47,933 nucleotides of DNA from Flavobacterium sp. ov086 (GTDB lineage Bacteria; Bacteroidota; Bacteroidia; Flavobacteriales; Flavobacteriaceae). A program made the position numbers and the translations under genes. Below the pieces are notes generated by a model. The model did not search any database, was not told where the DNA came from, and was given only the letters and a program-made list of their open reading frames with translations. Position 1 is the stretch's first letter; every line of letters begins with the position of its first letter. The stretch covers positions 1-47,933 of the forward strand of contig NZ_FZNL01000032.1 in NCBI RefSeq assembly GCF_900187965.1. Direction: 5' to 3'. This document shows, piece by piece, positions 33,437 through 42,927 of the stretch.

Positions 33437-33456
33437 AGTTTTATACTTAAAGTAAA

Positions 33457-33906
33457 TTATTTTTGGAATAATTTATTGATCTGATCTTTTACAAATGGCT
33501 CAGAGATACTACTTGTTGCAGAAGAAGCCTCTTTACTGGCAACCATAAACTGAACTGTCGCTTTTTCTGGAAGAACACTTCCTGTGTAATGCAACCAGAT
33601 ATAATTGTTTGGTAATTCTAATTTAATATCATATAATGGGCTTGCACCAAAACCATTCATGATAATATTGTAAAGACTTGCGTAATCGTTATTAACGTTT
33701 TTAAACGTAAATTTTCTCAAACTTGAACCTTCTTCATCATCGTTTTGAATACTTGTGTAGTAAACCGTATATTCATCTCCAATTTTCTGAATATAGTTGT
33801 TATTTACTTTTCCTAGCTTCTCCACCGGAACAGTTTCCAGAACTTTAATTTGTGCGAAAGAGACAACACTCAACAATAAAACGGCAATCGTAATAATTCT
33901 TTTCAT
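33457..33906 (-). CDS. Secreted protein of unknown function
   Basis: The 149-residue protein has a signal peptide (ending near SFAQ) and a small beta-rich domain with GDEYTVYYTSIQNDDEEGSSLRKFTFKN and YIWLHYTGSVLPEKATVQF. It has the look of a stand-alone periplasmic protein of Flavobacteriia. No catalytic motif, no known family that I can name. Confidence 0.55.
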   Translation of the reverse strand: MKRIITIAVLLLSVVSFAQIKVLETVPVEKLGKVNNNYIQKIGDEYTVYYTSIQNDDEEGSSLRKFTFKNVNNDYASLYNIIMNGFGASPLYDIKLELPNNYIWLHYTGSVLPEKATVQFMVASKEASSATSSISEPFVKDQINKLFQK

Positions 33907-34252
33907 AATTAATTTGGGGTTTATTATTTACCAGCACAAGAAACGCAGAAATTATGATAAATTAAAACCTTAATCGTTAATTTATTAACATTATAACACG
34001 ATTGTTGTTCAAAATCGACCTAAGCACTGCACAACACTTCACCAAATCACTGAAATACAATAAATTAAATCAACTTTAACACATAAATCCATTATAAATA
34101 TGAAGCAAATTTAGCGCTATCAAAGCTTAAAAATGGACCGTAACTAGCTATATTTTACTACAAATTTAGCATCTAAACCTTGTAGAAGATCAAAATTTTG
34201 ACAAAAAATCAGATCAAAAAATAGCGAATCAAAGAGAACGGGAAACAAAAAA
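33907..34252. other. Intergenic region
   Basis: About 346 AT-rich bases between two minus-strand genes. I see no gene and no strong hairpin. The promoter of the secreted-protein gene must lie in it. Confidence 0.45.
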
Positions 34253-35602
34253 CTATCTTTCCTCCTCTTTCTTCACCACTTTTCTGGCAACTTCAATTTT
34301 GAATTTCTTGCCTTTCATTTTTTCGTCTTTGATGTTTTTAAGCAAGTCTTTTACTTTATTAAATCTGACAGCAGCAAACGAAATAAAATCTTTTACTTCG
34401 ATTAAACCCAAGTCACCTTTTTCAAGTTTCCCTTTTTGAGAAAAGAATCCAACAATGTCAATTTTATTCAATTTTGTTTTCTTTCCGCCACTAATATAAA
34501 TGGTTTGATATTCGGGTGGTTTTGGTAAAGCCGTTACATTATCAACCTTTAGAACTTCCATTCCGTAGTCGATATAATCCATTTTCTTTTCACTTTCGTG
34601 AATAATAATATAAGCCGTTCCAGATGCTTGCATACGTGCTGTACGACCGTTACGATGTGTAAATTCATCTTCTTTAAGAGGCAAATGATAATGTATTACG
34701 TGTTTCATTTCCGGAATATCCAAACCACGAGCAGCCAAATCAGTTGTGATTAAGTAACTCATACTTCCGTTTCTAAACTGAATCAAAGCGCGCTCACGTT
34801 CATCCTGATCCATTCCGCCGTGATAATAAGTTGAGTAGATTCCTTTTTCGTTTAGAGTGTCACTGATTCGTTCTGCCGCATCACGGTGATTACAAAAAAT
34901 AATAGCCGATTGTGATTTCAACGAACATATCAAATTGAATAAACTTTCTAGTTTATCCTTGGCTGGCGAAACAACCATTTTCATCGAAAGATTTGCTTTT
35001 TCTTCTTCTTCAGGAATAAAATCCAAAACAGTAGGATTAACTACTCTCGTATATCTTGGAATCTCAATATCTGAAGTTGCCGAAACCAAAACACGTTTGT
35101 TCAGCTTCGTTAATTTTCCTATGATATAAGACATTTGCTCATGGAACCCCAATTGCAATGATTTGTCAAATTCATCCAAAATCAAAGTCTGAATTTTATC
35201 CGTACGAAAAGTATCTCTGTCAATATGATCTGCAATTCTTCCAGGAGTTCCAATTAAAACTGCAGGCGGATTACTTAAATTCTTGATTTCAGTATCAATT
35301 GAATGACCTCCGTAGCAAATATTTACTTTGTATTGCGTTCCCATTTTTTTCCAAACCTGCTCAATTTGCAAACCTAATTCGCGCGAAGGCACTAAAATTA
35401 AACATTGAACCGAAAGTATTTCAGGCTGTAATAATTCTAAAACTGGTAACAAAAAAGCTAATGTTTTTCCTGATCCTGTTGGAGAAAGCAGTAAAACATT
35501 GTTATCGTTTAAAATAGCATCCTGTGCTACTTCTTGCATTTCGTTTAGGGTCTCAATTCCTAAATTCGAAAGTATGTTGTTGGAATGGTGTTTTTTATTC
35601 AT
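34253..35602 (-). CDS. DEAD-box RNA helicase with DbpA-type C-terminal domain
   Basis: The 449-residue protein has the helicase core: PTGSGKTLAFLLP (motif I), PSRELGLQ (Ia), GTPGR (Ib), LDEFDKSL (II, Asp-Glu-Phe-Asp rather than Asp-Glu-Ala-Asp), SATSD (III), TDLAARGLD (V) and HRNGRTAR (VI). The C-terminal KLNKIDIVGFFSQKGKLEKGDLGLIEVKDFISFAAV region fits the DbpA RNA-binding domain, which in E. coli recognises 23S rRNA helix 92. It is therefore probably a ribosome-assembly helicase. The Phe in motif II is seen in other relatives and need not affect ATP use. Confidence 0.88.
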   Translation of the reverse strand: MNKKHHSNNILSNLGIETLNEMQEVAQDAILNDNNVLLLSPTGSGKTLAFLLPVLELLQPEILSVQCLILVPSRELGLQIEQVWKKMGTQYKVNICYGGHSIDTEIKNLSNPPAVLIGTPGRIADHIDRDTFRTDKIQTLILDEFDKSLQLGFHEQMSYIIGKLTKLNKRVLVSATSDIEIPRYTRVVNPTVLDFIPEEEEKANLSMKMVVSPAKDKLESLFNLICSLKSQSAIIFCNHRDAAERISDTLNEKGIYSTYYHGGMDQDERERALIQFRNGSMSYLITTDLAARGLDIPEMKHVIHYHLPLKEDEFTHRNGRTARMQASGTAYIIIHESEKKMDYIDYGMEVLKVDNVTALPKPPEYQTIYISGGKKTKLNKIDIVGFFSQKGKLEKGDLGLIEVKDFISFAAVRFNKVKDLLKNIKDEKMKGKKFKIEVARKVVKKEEER

Positions 35603-35821
35603 TTTGCAAAAGTAGTCAAAATACTGATTGTTTCAGGTTTTGTTTGTTTCAGCTTTCAGGTTTGATATCTTGTATCTAAAATTCAACAGCAGAGAACGCT
35701 AACTTTTTCACTCTAAATGTGTTGACAAACGTAGAGAATCCTAATTAATAAAAAATGATGCCTTTAAATAGTGTGTCTTTCATATGTCTTTCTTCTTCAA
35801 CTATAAATCTCTTTCTTCTTC

Positions 35822-36190
35822 TCATACTGCAACACCCAAATTCTGGAGTTGAGGTGTATTTTCGCATGCGATATATTTAGCCGATTCTTCACTGCTTAAA
35901 TTTTTATGTCTGTGCCAGGCCCAACTCGGGATATAAACCGCATCACCCGCCTTCCACTCTACTTTTTTATCTTCAACTTCAGTATATCCATGCCCTTCGA
36001 TAACATACAATTCCGTTTCATGAGTATGTCTGTGTCTATTAATCATTTGATCTGGCAATAAACCTCCAATAGTCATGCTTACATTTTTACCTGAAAGATC
36101 AATAAAGAAAACAGGATGCTTTCTTTCAGTAGAGAATTGATTGTGAAATCCCGCAGCTTCTACATTTCTGTGAATTAATTTTCCCGACAT
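35822..36190 (-). CDS. Cupin-domain protein
   Basis: I use the ATG at 36190 (122 residues); a GTG one codon upstream is also possible. It is a single cupin barrel: DLSGKNVSMTIGGLLPDQMINRHRHTHETELYVIEGHGYTEVEDKKVEWKAGDAVYIPSWAWHRHKN has the metal-binding HxHxxxxE motif (HRHTHETE) and a second motif with His in AWHRHK. Such small cupins bind a metal ion and may be dioxygenases or isomerases. The gene is divergent from a MocR regulator with a shared palindromic region, so it is the likely target. Confidence 0.8.
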   Translation of the reverse strand: MSGKLIHRNVEAAGFHNQFSTERKHPVFFIDLSGKNVSMTIGGLLPDQMINRHRHTHETELYVIEGHGYTEVEDKKVEWKAGDAVYIPSWAWHRHKNLSSEESAKYIACENTPQLQNLGVAV

Positions 36191-36305
36191 CACAAAAGTT
36201 GGTTTGACAAAAATTTCGGGAAAGTCTTTTGATAAAAATTGTTTTTTAGTTTCTATAAGTTTAATATCTTTTAATTTTCTGCATTATTGCCCTCCAAAAT
36301 TATCC

Positions 36306-36355
36306 TAACTTTGGACTATCAAACCTATACAGTTTTAATACAAACAAATAGTCCA
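36306..36355. promoter_or_regulatory. mocR/cupin divergent promoters with an inverted-repeat operator
   Basis: For the regulator (plus strand) TTG at 36287-36289 and TAACTTTG at 36306-36313 fit the Bacteroidota promoter with a spacer of about 16. For the cupin (minus strand) TTTG at 36345-36348 and TAGGTTTG at 36320-36327 fit with a 17-nt spacer. TGGACTAT (36312-36319) and ATAGTCCA (36348-36355) form a dyad that encloses the cupin promoter and touches the regulator's -7 element. It is a natural operator for the MocR protein. Confidence 0.6.
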
Positions 36356-36356
36356 G

Positions 36357-37769
36357 ATGTTAAGACCTTGGAAATTAGAAATTCAGCTAAATAATAACTC
36401 TGATAAAGCAATTTACCTTCAAATTGCCGATGCTATTATTGACGCTATCAAAACGGGAATTCTCAATAGTGGAAATGCTTTACCCGGAAGCCGACAACTT
36501 GCCGAATTATTAAAAGTGAACCGAAACACGGTCATTGAAGCTCTCGATGTGCTTATCGCCGAAGGCTGGCTGATAACATTGGAAAGAAAAGGAACTTTTG
36601 TTGCTGACATTTTACCAATTGCGGTAAAAGGCACAAATCAGCCGCAAAAAACAAAGTATCATGAAGAAGAAATAAAACCTTTGATTGTTTTTGATGATGG
36701 AATTCCTGATAGCCGAATAGCTCCAATGAATGAACTGGCAAGAGCTTACAGACAGATTTTTAATCGGAAATCGCGTTGGCAAATTATGGGGTATAGCACT
36801 GAATTTGGAAATCTGGAATTTAGAAAAGCGATCGCACAAATGCTCAATTTTAAAAGAGGAATGAATATTACTCCCAATGAAATTTGCATTACGCGCGGAA
36901 GTCAAATGGCAATGTATTTAACCTCAAATTGTTTATTGTCAAAAGATGATTATGTAATGGTTGAAAATCCCGGATATAAACCTGCCTGGGAAACTTTTGA
37001 AAATGCGGGAGCAAAATTACTTCCCATAAATGTTGATAAAGAAGGTTTATTAATTGATGAGGTCGAAGTATATTTAAAGAAATTCAGCAATATAAAAGCC
37101 ATTTATGTTACACCACATCATCAATTTCCAACAACAGTTACCTTAAGTTTAAAACGCAGATTAAAACTCATAGAATTATCCAATCAATATGGTTTTACGA
37201 TTATTGAAGATGATTATGACAACGAATTTCATTTTGGACAGCGACCAATTTTACCAATTTCCAGTTATAACAATGCCCAAAACATGATTTACATTGGAAC
37301 TTTAAGCAAAATTGTGGCACCAGCTTTACGAATCGGTTATTTGGTCAGCAATACCGAAACTATTTTGAAAGTTGGCAAACATAGAAAAATGATCGATGTG
37401 CAGGGTGATAATATTATGGAAGAAGCCGTTTTGCAACTCATAAACGAAGGCGAAATAAAAAGACATCTCAAAAGAACGACGCTTATTTATAAAGCGAAAC
37501 GAGATTATTTTGAAACAATTTGCAATAAGTACCTGAAAGACAAAACTACTTTTATTAAACCAGAAGGCGGTTTGGCTTTTTGGATTGTTCCAAATTCTGA
37601 TGTAGATATTTTCGAAATTGCAGATAAACTTCTTCTAAAAGGAATAAAAATAATAACGCCGGAGAAATTCAGTTTTGATAAACCCATTTCCGGATTCCGA
37701 CTTGGATATGCTTCTCTAAACGAAAAACAACTCGAAGAAGGAATTATCGAACTTGCCAGACATTTGTAA
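36357..37769 (+). CDS. MocR-type regulator (GntR domain fused to aminotransferase)
   Basis: The 470-residue protein has an N-terminal GntR winged-helix domain (about 10-80; GSRQLAELLKVNRNTVIEALDVLIAEGWL) and a type I aminotransferase-like domain. The expected PLP lysine is Lys318 in TLSKIVAPALRIGYLV. MocR proteins sense a PLP-linked or amino-group ligand and control neighbouring genes, often divergently. Here the neighbour is a cupin gene and the dyad in the shared promoter fits. The ligand is unknown; PdxR-type control of PLP synthesis is not supported, since no pdx genes are near. Confidence 0.9.
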   Translation: MLRPWKLEIQLNNNSDKAIYLQIADAIIDAIKTGILNSGNALPGSRQLAELLKVNRNTVIEALDVLIAEGWLITLERKGTFVADILPIAVKGTNQPQKTKYHEEEIKPLIVFDDGIPDSRIAPMNELARAYRQIFNRKSRWQIMGYSTEFGNLEFRKAIAQMLNFKRGMNITPNEICITRGSQMAMYLTSNCLLSKDDYVMVENPGYKPAWETFENAGAKLLPINVDKEGLLIDEVEVYLKKFSNIKAIYVTPHHQFPTTVTLSLKRRLKLIELSNQYGFTIIEDDYDNEFHFGQRPILPISSYNNAQNMIYIGTLSKIVAPALRIGYLVSNTETILKVGKHRKMIDVQGDNIMEEAVLQLINEGEIKRHLKRTTLIYKAKRDYFETICNKYLKDKTTFIKPEGGLAFWIVPNSDVDIFEIADKLLLKGIKIITPEKFSFDKPISGFRLGYASLNEKQLEEGIIELARHL

Positions 37770-37830
37770 CAAGGAATTTGTTTCAGATTTTCTTTGTTTC
37801 TAGTTTCAGGTTGAAATGCGATAAAATCTT

Positions 37831-37894
37831 TTTGCCACGAATTACACTAATTTTCACCAATTAATTCGAGTCAATTCGTGAAATTCGTGGCAAA
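37831..37894. repeat. GCCACGAATT inverted repeat upstream of the M14 gene
   Basis: TTTGCCACGAATT (37831-37843) pairs with AATTCGTGGCAAA (37882-37894). It is of the same family as 23067-23143 and lies between the MocR gene and the peptidase gene. Confidence 0.7.
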
Positions 37895-37960
37895 CTTTTT
37901 AATCTCAATCAGCATTACCGCAAAATAATTATATTTGAATCTCGCTTTAAAATTAACTAC

Positions 37961-39688
37961 ATGAAACTTTTCACATTTTACTTTTTACTTTTCACTATAG
38001 CTACTTTCGCTCAAAACAATAAAAAATACGACACTTTTTTTGAGAAAGGAAACGGAAATCAATCGGCTTCGTATGAAGAAACTATAAAGTATTATAAACT
38101 TCTTGCCAATGATTTTCCGACGATTCAGATTAAGGAAATGGGTTTGACAGATTCCGGTGAACCATTGCATATGGTGGTTTATAATCCCGAAAAGGAATTT
38201 GATTTCGAGAAAATACAGAAAAACAAAGCGGTACTTTTTATCAATAACGGAATCCACGCCGGAGAACCTGACGGAATCGATGCGACAATGCAATTCTACA
38301 GAGATCTTGCAATTGGAAAACTAAAAGCACCTAAAAATACGGTTTTGGTTACGATTCCGGTTTACAATATTGGCGGAGCTTTGAATCGAAATTCGACTAC
38401 GAGAGCAAATCAGGATGGTCCGGAAATTTATGGTTTTAGAGGAAACGCCAGAAACTATGATTTGAATCGTGATTTAATGAAATCGGATACTCGAAATACA
38501 AAGAGTTTTGTAGAGATTTTTCAGAAAATAAATCCTGATGTTTTTATTGACAATCACGTAAGTAACGGATCTGATTATCAATATAAACTAACTTATATTA
38601 TGACGCAACATAATAAATTAGGAACTGTTTTGGGCGATTTTATGAATACCGAAATGATGCCGGCTTTGGTAAAAGATTTACAGCAAAAGAAAATTGAAAC
38701 AACACCTTATGTAGATTCTTTTAAAGATACTCCAGACAAAGGTTTTGGGCAGTTTGTAGACAGTCCAAGATATACAACAGGTTATACTTCGTTGTTTAAT
38801 ACAATTGGTTTTGTGGTTGAAACACACATGCTGAAAAAATATGCCGAACGTGTAAAAATGACTTACGAATACACCAAATCGACTTTGGATTTTACGGATG
38901 CTAACTATCAAAAAATCAAAGAACTCCGAATTAAAAACCTGGAACAATATCAGCCTAAAAAGCCTTATACCTTAAAATGGGAATTGGACAGTACAAAAGC
39001 AACTAAGTTTTCGTTTTTAGGATATGAAGCCGGATACAAAAAAAGTGAAGCCACGACAGGAAATCGTTTGTATTATGACCGAAGCAAACCATACAAAAAA
39101 GACGTACCTTATATTAAAGAATTCAAATCAGTAAAAGAGGTTGTTATACCTTCTGCTTATATCATTCCGCGTGGTTATTGGAATATTATTGAGCTCCTGA
39201 AGAATAACAATATTACTTATTCTCAACTCAAAAACGATACTATTATTGAGGTTGAAAGCTATAAAATTGCCGATTTTAAAACGGTTTCAAATGCTTACGA
39301 AGGACATTATTTGCACTACAATACAAGCATAAATTCTAAAGTTGTAAAAATGGCTTTCGCCAAAGGTGACTACCTTGTTCCAACAAATCAAAAAGGCGTA
39401 AAATACTTAGTTGAAGCTTTTGAACCTGAAGGTGTTGATTCATTTTTTAATTGGAATTTCTTTGATCCTATTTTACAGCAAAAAGAACATTACTCTGAAT
39501 ATATTTTTGAAGATACTGCTGCAAAATTGCTAAAAGAGAATCCGACTCTAAAAGCCGAATTAGATTCCAAAAAACAAAACGACGCTGAGTTTGCTAAAAA
39601 TCCTGCTGCACAATTAGACTGGATTTACAAACATTCGGTTTATTATGAAAAGGCGCATTTACAATATCCTGTTTATAGGGTTTTATGA
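37961..39688 (+). CDS. Secreted M14-family zinc carboxypeptidase
   Basis: The 575-residue protein has a signal peptide (ending near ATFAQ) and a peptidase M14 domain. HAGEPDGIDA (about residue 99) gives the zinc ligands His and Glu, and DNHVSNGSDYQYKLTYIM the third His. FVVETHMLK near residue 285 holds the candidate catalytic Glu. After the domain are about 260 residues of unassigned, probably beta-rich sequence. It would trim peptides in the periplasm or medium. It is monocistronic. Confidence 0.85.
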   Translation: MKLFTFYFLLFTIATFAQNNKKYDTFFEKGNGNQSASYEETIKYYKLLANDFPTIQIKEMGLTDSGEPLHMVVYNPEKEFDFEKIQKNKAVLFINNGIHAGEPDGIDATMQFYRDLAIGKLKAPKNTVLVTIPVYNIGGALNRNSTTRANQDGPEIYGFRGNARNYDLNRDLMKSDTRNTKSFVEIFQKINPDVFIDNHVSNGSDYQYKLTYIMTQHNKLGTVLGDFMNTEMMPALVKDLQQKKIETTPYVDSFKDTPDKGFGQFVDSPRYTTGYTSLFNTIGFVVETHMLKKYAERVKMTYEYTKSTLDFTDANYQKIKELRIKNLEQYQPKKPYTLKWELDSTKATKFSFLGYEAGYKKSEATTGNRLYYDRSKPYKKDVPYIKEFKSVKEVVIPSAYIIPRGYWNIIELLKNNNITYSQLKNDTIIEVESYKIADFKTVSNAYEGHYLHYNTSINSKVVKMAFAKGDYLVPTNQKGVKYLVEAFEPEGVDSFFNWNFFDPILQQKEHYSEYIFEDTAAKLLKENPTLKAELDSKKQNDAEFAKNPAAQLDWIYKHSVYYEKAHLQYPVYRVL

Positions 39689-39781
39689 ATTTAACCGCAT
39701 TTTTTACCGCGGAGTTCGCTAAGATTTTTATTTTAAATGTGGTTAGAAAACGCTGAGATCGCAAAGCTGTGCTTGAAATCT

Positions 39782-40012
39782 TTATTGGCTATTATCGTCT
39801 TTAATGCCTTTTAGCAATGCATAAATTGCCATTGCGTGACCTTGACCCAATTCAAAATCTGCTTTAAGCCAGTTTACAATCTCTGTTGCTTTTACTTCGG
39901 GTTTGAGTTTTCCGTCTTGTGTGAAGTTTTTTTGTTCTGCGAGTGCACGAAATTCGGCGGGACCATTGCCTGTTTTTTCTTTTATAGTTTTTAAATATCC
40001 TTGAAATGACAT
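39782..40012 (-). CDS. DUF4287 protein
   Basis: The 76-residue protein matches DUF4287: MSFQGYLKTIKEKTGNGPAEFRALAEQKNF followed by EIVNWLKADFELGQGHAMAIYALLKG, a small helical domain. Function unknown. It stands alone on the minus strand next to the M14 peptidase gene on the other strand. Confidence 0.85.
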   Translation of the reverse strand: MSFQGYLKTIKEKTGNGPAEFRALAEQKNFTQDGKLKPEVKATEIVNWLKADFELGQGHAMAIYALLKGIKDDNSQ

Positions 40013-40225
40013 AAAATGGGTGTTTAGTGGATTAATCTAATAGGTAAACGAAAATACAAATTAAAATTTAATTTTCCAGACTTGATTTTATACTAGTTTA
40101 CTGATATTCAACACTAAAAAGCTACTTTCAAAATTCAACGATCATGATTTAGAATGCGTTCACGAGCGGGAAGTTCGCGCTGGCAAAGAACTTGAAACCT
40201 GAAACTTGAAACAAAATCCAATCAT

Positions 40226-40352
40226 AAAGTGTAGCTCGCGTGAGGGATAGGAGTAAACTGCCGAAGCAGTATTGATAGCCCGACAGCATCCCGATAAGAG
40301 GGCGTATATGCGCAAAGAAATTTGCCCTCTTGTCGGGATGGTGGCACGCCCT
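40226..40352 (+). repeat. REP-like hairpin element, intact copy
   Basis: AAAGTGTAGCTCGCGTGAGGG begins the element. Arms CATCCCGATAAGAGGGC (40287-40303) and GCCCTCTTGTCGGGATG (40324-40340) pair with one wobble; GTGGCACGCCC ends it. The same element occurs at 43303-43737, where a MITE interrupts it. The gap 40013-40225 holds nothing recognised. Confidence 0.8.
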
Positions 40353-40384
40353 ACATATTCTAAAAAGTACTTCCTGTAAAAACA

Positions 40385-40417
40385 AAAACCTCGTAATTCA
40401 AATGATTACGAGGTTTT
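40385..40417 (-). terminator. Terminator after the GLUG lipoprotein gene
   Basis: A 13-bp stem (AAAACCTCGTAAT with ATTACGAGGTTTT) and a 7-nt loop are followed by T residues on the minus strand, about 30 nt past the stop. Confidence 0.85.
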
Positions 40418-40446
40418 GATATTTGTTTTGTAAAGAAAAGCGGTTT

Positions 40447-42024
40447 TTATTGACCTCCCACTCCTACTAAAGTTGGGTATTTTCCAGAAGTAAATGTCCA
40501 ATTGGCAGAAGTCCAGGTACTGCTATATGGTGTTCCTGCTTTCATTTCGGCTGTTGTTTTTCCAACTGCTTTACCACCATCATCAGAAGTCGATTGTCCG
40601 GTAGTTTGAATATCCCAAAAACAATCTGGTGCTGAACTCCAGTTAAAATTTAAACCAACTAATCCTCCGCCTGTGTCTACTTTTCCGGTAGCGTAACAAT
40701 TGGTGATTTCATCAGCATTTTTTCCAATAAGAGCTCCTCCGTTTTTGTATGGTCCGGTTACAGAACCTGTAGCGTAGCAATTTTGTACTGCGCAAAGGTA
40801 ATTGTAACCCACTAAACCACCAACAAATGAATCTTTTCCTGAAACATTAGCCGTACTATAACTATTTAAAAGTTTACCACCTTTTCCGCTAGCATCATTG
40901 TTAATTCCAACTAAACCTCCTACGTGTCTCTGAGCCGAAAACCCTGCAGAACTAACTGTTCCGGTAGAATAACAATGCGTGATAGTACCTCCAACGTTAT
41001 TGGCAACCAAAGCGCCTACATTACCTCCACCAAGTATGTTTACTGCCGTTAAACCCAGATTTTTCACAACACCTTTAGCGCCCAAGGTAGAAATAAATGC
41101 AACATCATCATGACTGTCTCGTTTGATTGTCAAATTCTTAATTACGTGATTATTTCCGTCTATCGTTCCTTTGAAGCTCTCAAAATCTCCAATAGGAGTC
41201 CAACCTTGGCTAGAATAGTCCGGACTCAATACATCAGTACCATCAACAGCAGGCATAGTAATATCATTCATCACTTTGAAGTTATCCAAAAGATGTGAAT
41301 CTAGTGCCAGAAGGTGTGTTGGAGTATAGATGCCGTATGGATTTGTATCTTTGTTATAAGCAGGTATTTTAATAACATATGATTTTTTTGTCTTTCCGTC
41401 AGCAGCAGTTATCGTAAAACTAAATCCTGTTGTATTATAGTCGCTCTGTTCATTGCTTCCTGATTCTGTCATTTCTGCACCAGCAGGCAAAATTGGAAAT
41501 CCTGTAACAAAATCAACACCTTCCGGAGCATTGTAAATTGTATTTGTTCCTTCTTTTAGTCCTGACAATTCCCAATATATTTCATCATTAGAACCATCAA
41601 AAGTAAAACCAAGTATATCAGCTGAATTAGGCGGGGTTATTGTATAATTTTGTTTACTGCCATCTTCTGCAGTAACGGTATAAGTTATGGCTTTGCTAAA
41701 ATCGTTTTTGGTAGTACCACTTACTTGAGCAACATCACCTACAGTAACTTTAGCTCCTGTTGTGGTAAAAGTAGCTGCCAAATTAGTTAAATCTGTTCCG
41801 GAAGGAAAGGTAAGCGAAATGGTATGTTTACTTTCATCAATTGTTCCTGTTACTGCAGGACTTAGAAAAGAAAAAGAAGTAATTGCTTTGGTACTGCTTG
41901 ATGGTTTAACATCACCTTCGTTTATGCCTTCATTTGAACATGAATAACCAACTACTAGTAATAATGCCAATATACCAGCATATTTGAATATTGGCATGGC
42001 TGCAAATTGTATTTTTTTGAACAT
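40447..42024 (-). CDS. Large lipoprotein with DUF5018-like and GLUG repeats
   Basis: The 525-residue protein has a lipobox (VVGYSC, Cys29). Two DUF5018-like regions of about 90 residues come first (KAITSFSFLSPAVTGTIDESKHTISLTFPSGTD and TAEDGSKQNYTITPP; then TAADGKTKKSYVIKIP). The C-terminal half carries GLUG motifs: HVGGLVGINN, FVGGLVGYNY, NGGALIGKN and GGGLVGLNF, each with a CYSTG/CYATG-like partner, as in surface adhesin-type beta-helices. It is likely an outer-membrane surface protein. A terminator follows. Confidence 0.8.
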   Translation of the reverse strand: MFKKIQFAAMPIFKYAGILALLLVVGYSCSNEGINEGDVKPSSSTKAITSFSFLSPAVTGTIDESKHTISLTFPSGTDLTNLAATFTTTGAKVTVGDVAQVSGTTKNDFSKAITYTVTAEDGSKQNYTITPPNSADILGFTFDGSNDEIYWELSGLKEGTNTIYNAPEGVDFVTGFPILPAGAEMTESGSNEQSDYNTTGFSFTITAADGKTKKSYVIKIPAYNKDTNPYGIYTPTHLLALDSHLLDNFKVMNDITMPAVDGTDVLSPDYSSQGWTPIGDFESFKGTIDGNNHVIKNLTIKRDSHDDVAFISTLGAKGVVKNLGLTAVNILGGGNVGALVANNVGGTITHCYSTGTVSSAGFSAQRHVGGLVGINNDASGKGGKLLNSYSTANVSGKDSFVGGLVGYNYLCAVQNCYATGSVTGPYKNGGALIGKNADEITNCYATGKVDTGGGLVGLNFNWSSAPDCFWDIQTTGQSTSDDGGKAVGKTTAEMKAGTPYSSTWTSANWTFTSGKYPTLVGVGGQ

Positions 42025-42404
42025 ACTTTGGTGTTTTTATTAAGATAATCTAATGGAAAATGAGAATTGTTTTGATTCTGGTATTTTAAACCTTTTCGCT
42101 TTTTGTAAATTAATTTTTATTTTCGATTCCTTCATGATGAATTCATGCTGTAGTTTTCGGATTATTGGTTAGTTATTTTTTTTAGGTAAAATTCTGACCA
42201 AAAATAGCGCAAAATTTTTCTCATACAAACTTTTTTAAAAGATAGTTGTAAAAAAAATAAGGCAAATTCATTGATAAATAACTATAAAAACAATTAACAT
42301 CAACCTACCGCTTAAAATCAAAAAAAAGAAACTATCTATCACTATAATTTCGAAATAATTGGATAAATTTAAAACTTAGAATAAATGCAAAAAACTAAAA
42401 CGTA
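42025..42404. other. Divergent intergenic region
   Basis: About 380 AT-rich bases separate the starts of the GLUG lipoprotein and the 164-residue protein gene. Promoters of both should lie here; I see no gene or clear repeat. Confidence 0.45.
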
Positions 42405-42899
42405 ATGGATACTTCTTTCTATTTGGGTGAATTTCAAAAAGTGGCAAATCGTCTTGATCAAAAGCTTTTGAAGGAGAAATCAATCGAGGTTTCGGTTGGT
42501 ATTTATCTGGATTCTGTTTTTATAAAATTATACAAGAAGTCATGGTCAAATAATCATCAAGAAGCTTTAACTGCCGAATCACGCATCTTTTTTTCGGTGT
42601 GGATAAATGATAGTATACTAGAAAAACAAAGGATAATGTACAATATTCATGCTTTGAAATTGAGAAAATTAAAAGGTTATACGATCCAAAGCAGAAAATT
42701 TGCTGATGAATTTAGAAATGACTTTAAAGATTATGAAAGTAATTGGCCTAATGTAACCACAAATCATGGTCCTTTGACATTAATGGAAGGCTGGGTAAAA
42801 TTGAATTTAGGAAACTTTCAAGAAGATGTTTTGGAACTCTCTACTAACTTTTTAGAAGTTGAGTCTTTAATTGATGAAACTCTTGATAAATTTAAATAA
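42405..42899 (+). CDS. Hypothetical protein paired with a cyclic-phosphate receiver gene
   Basis: The 164-residue protein is not recognised. It is helix-rich with a strand pair (VSVGIYLDSVFIKLYK) near the start, and conserved-looking IMYNIHALKLRKLKGYTIQSRKFADEFRNDF and WPNVTTNHGPLTLMEGWVKL segments. It starts a two-gene unit, 28 nt before the receiver-domain gene, so they are likely one operon. Function unknown, with a link to its partner inferred from position. Confidence 0.6.
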   Translation: MDTSFYLGEFQKVANRLDQKLLKEKSIEVSVGIYLDSVFIKLYKKSWSNNHQEALTAESRIFFSVWINDSILEKQRIMYNIHALKLRKLKGYTIQSRKFADEFRNDFKDYESNWPNVTTNHGPLTLMEGWVKLNLGNFQEDVLELSTNFLEVESLIDETLDKFK

Positions 42900-42927
42900 A
42901 AATATACTTCCAAAGAAAATATAAATA

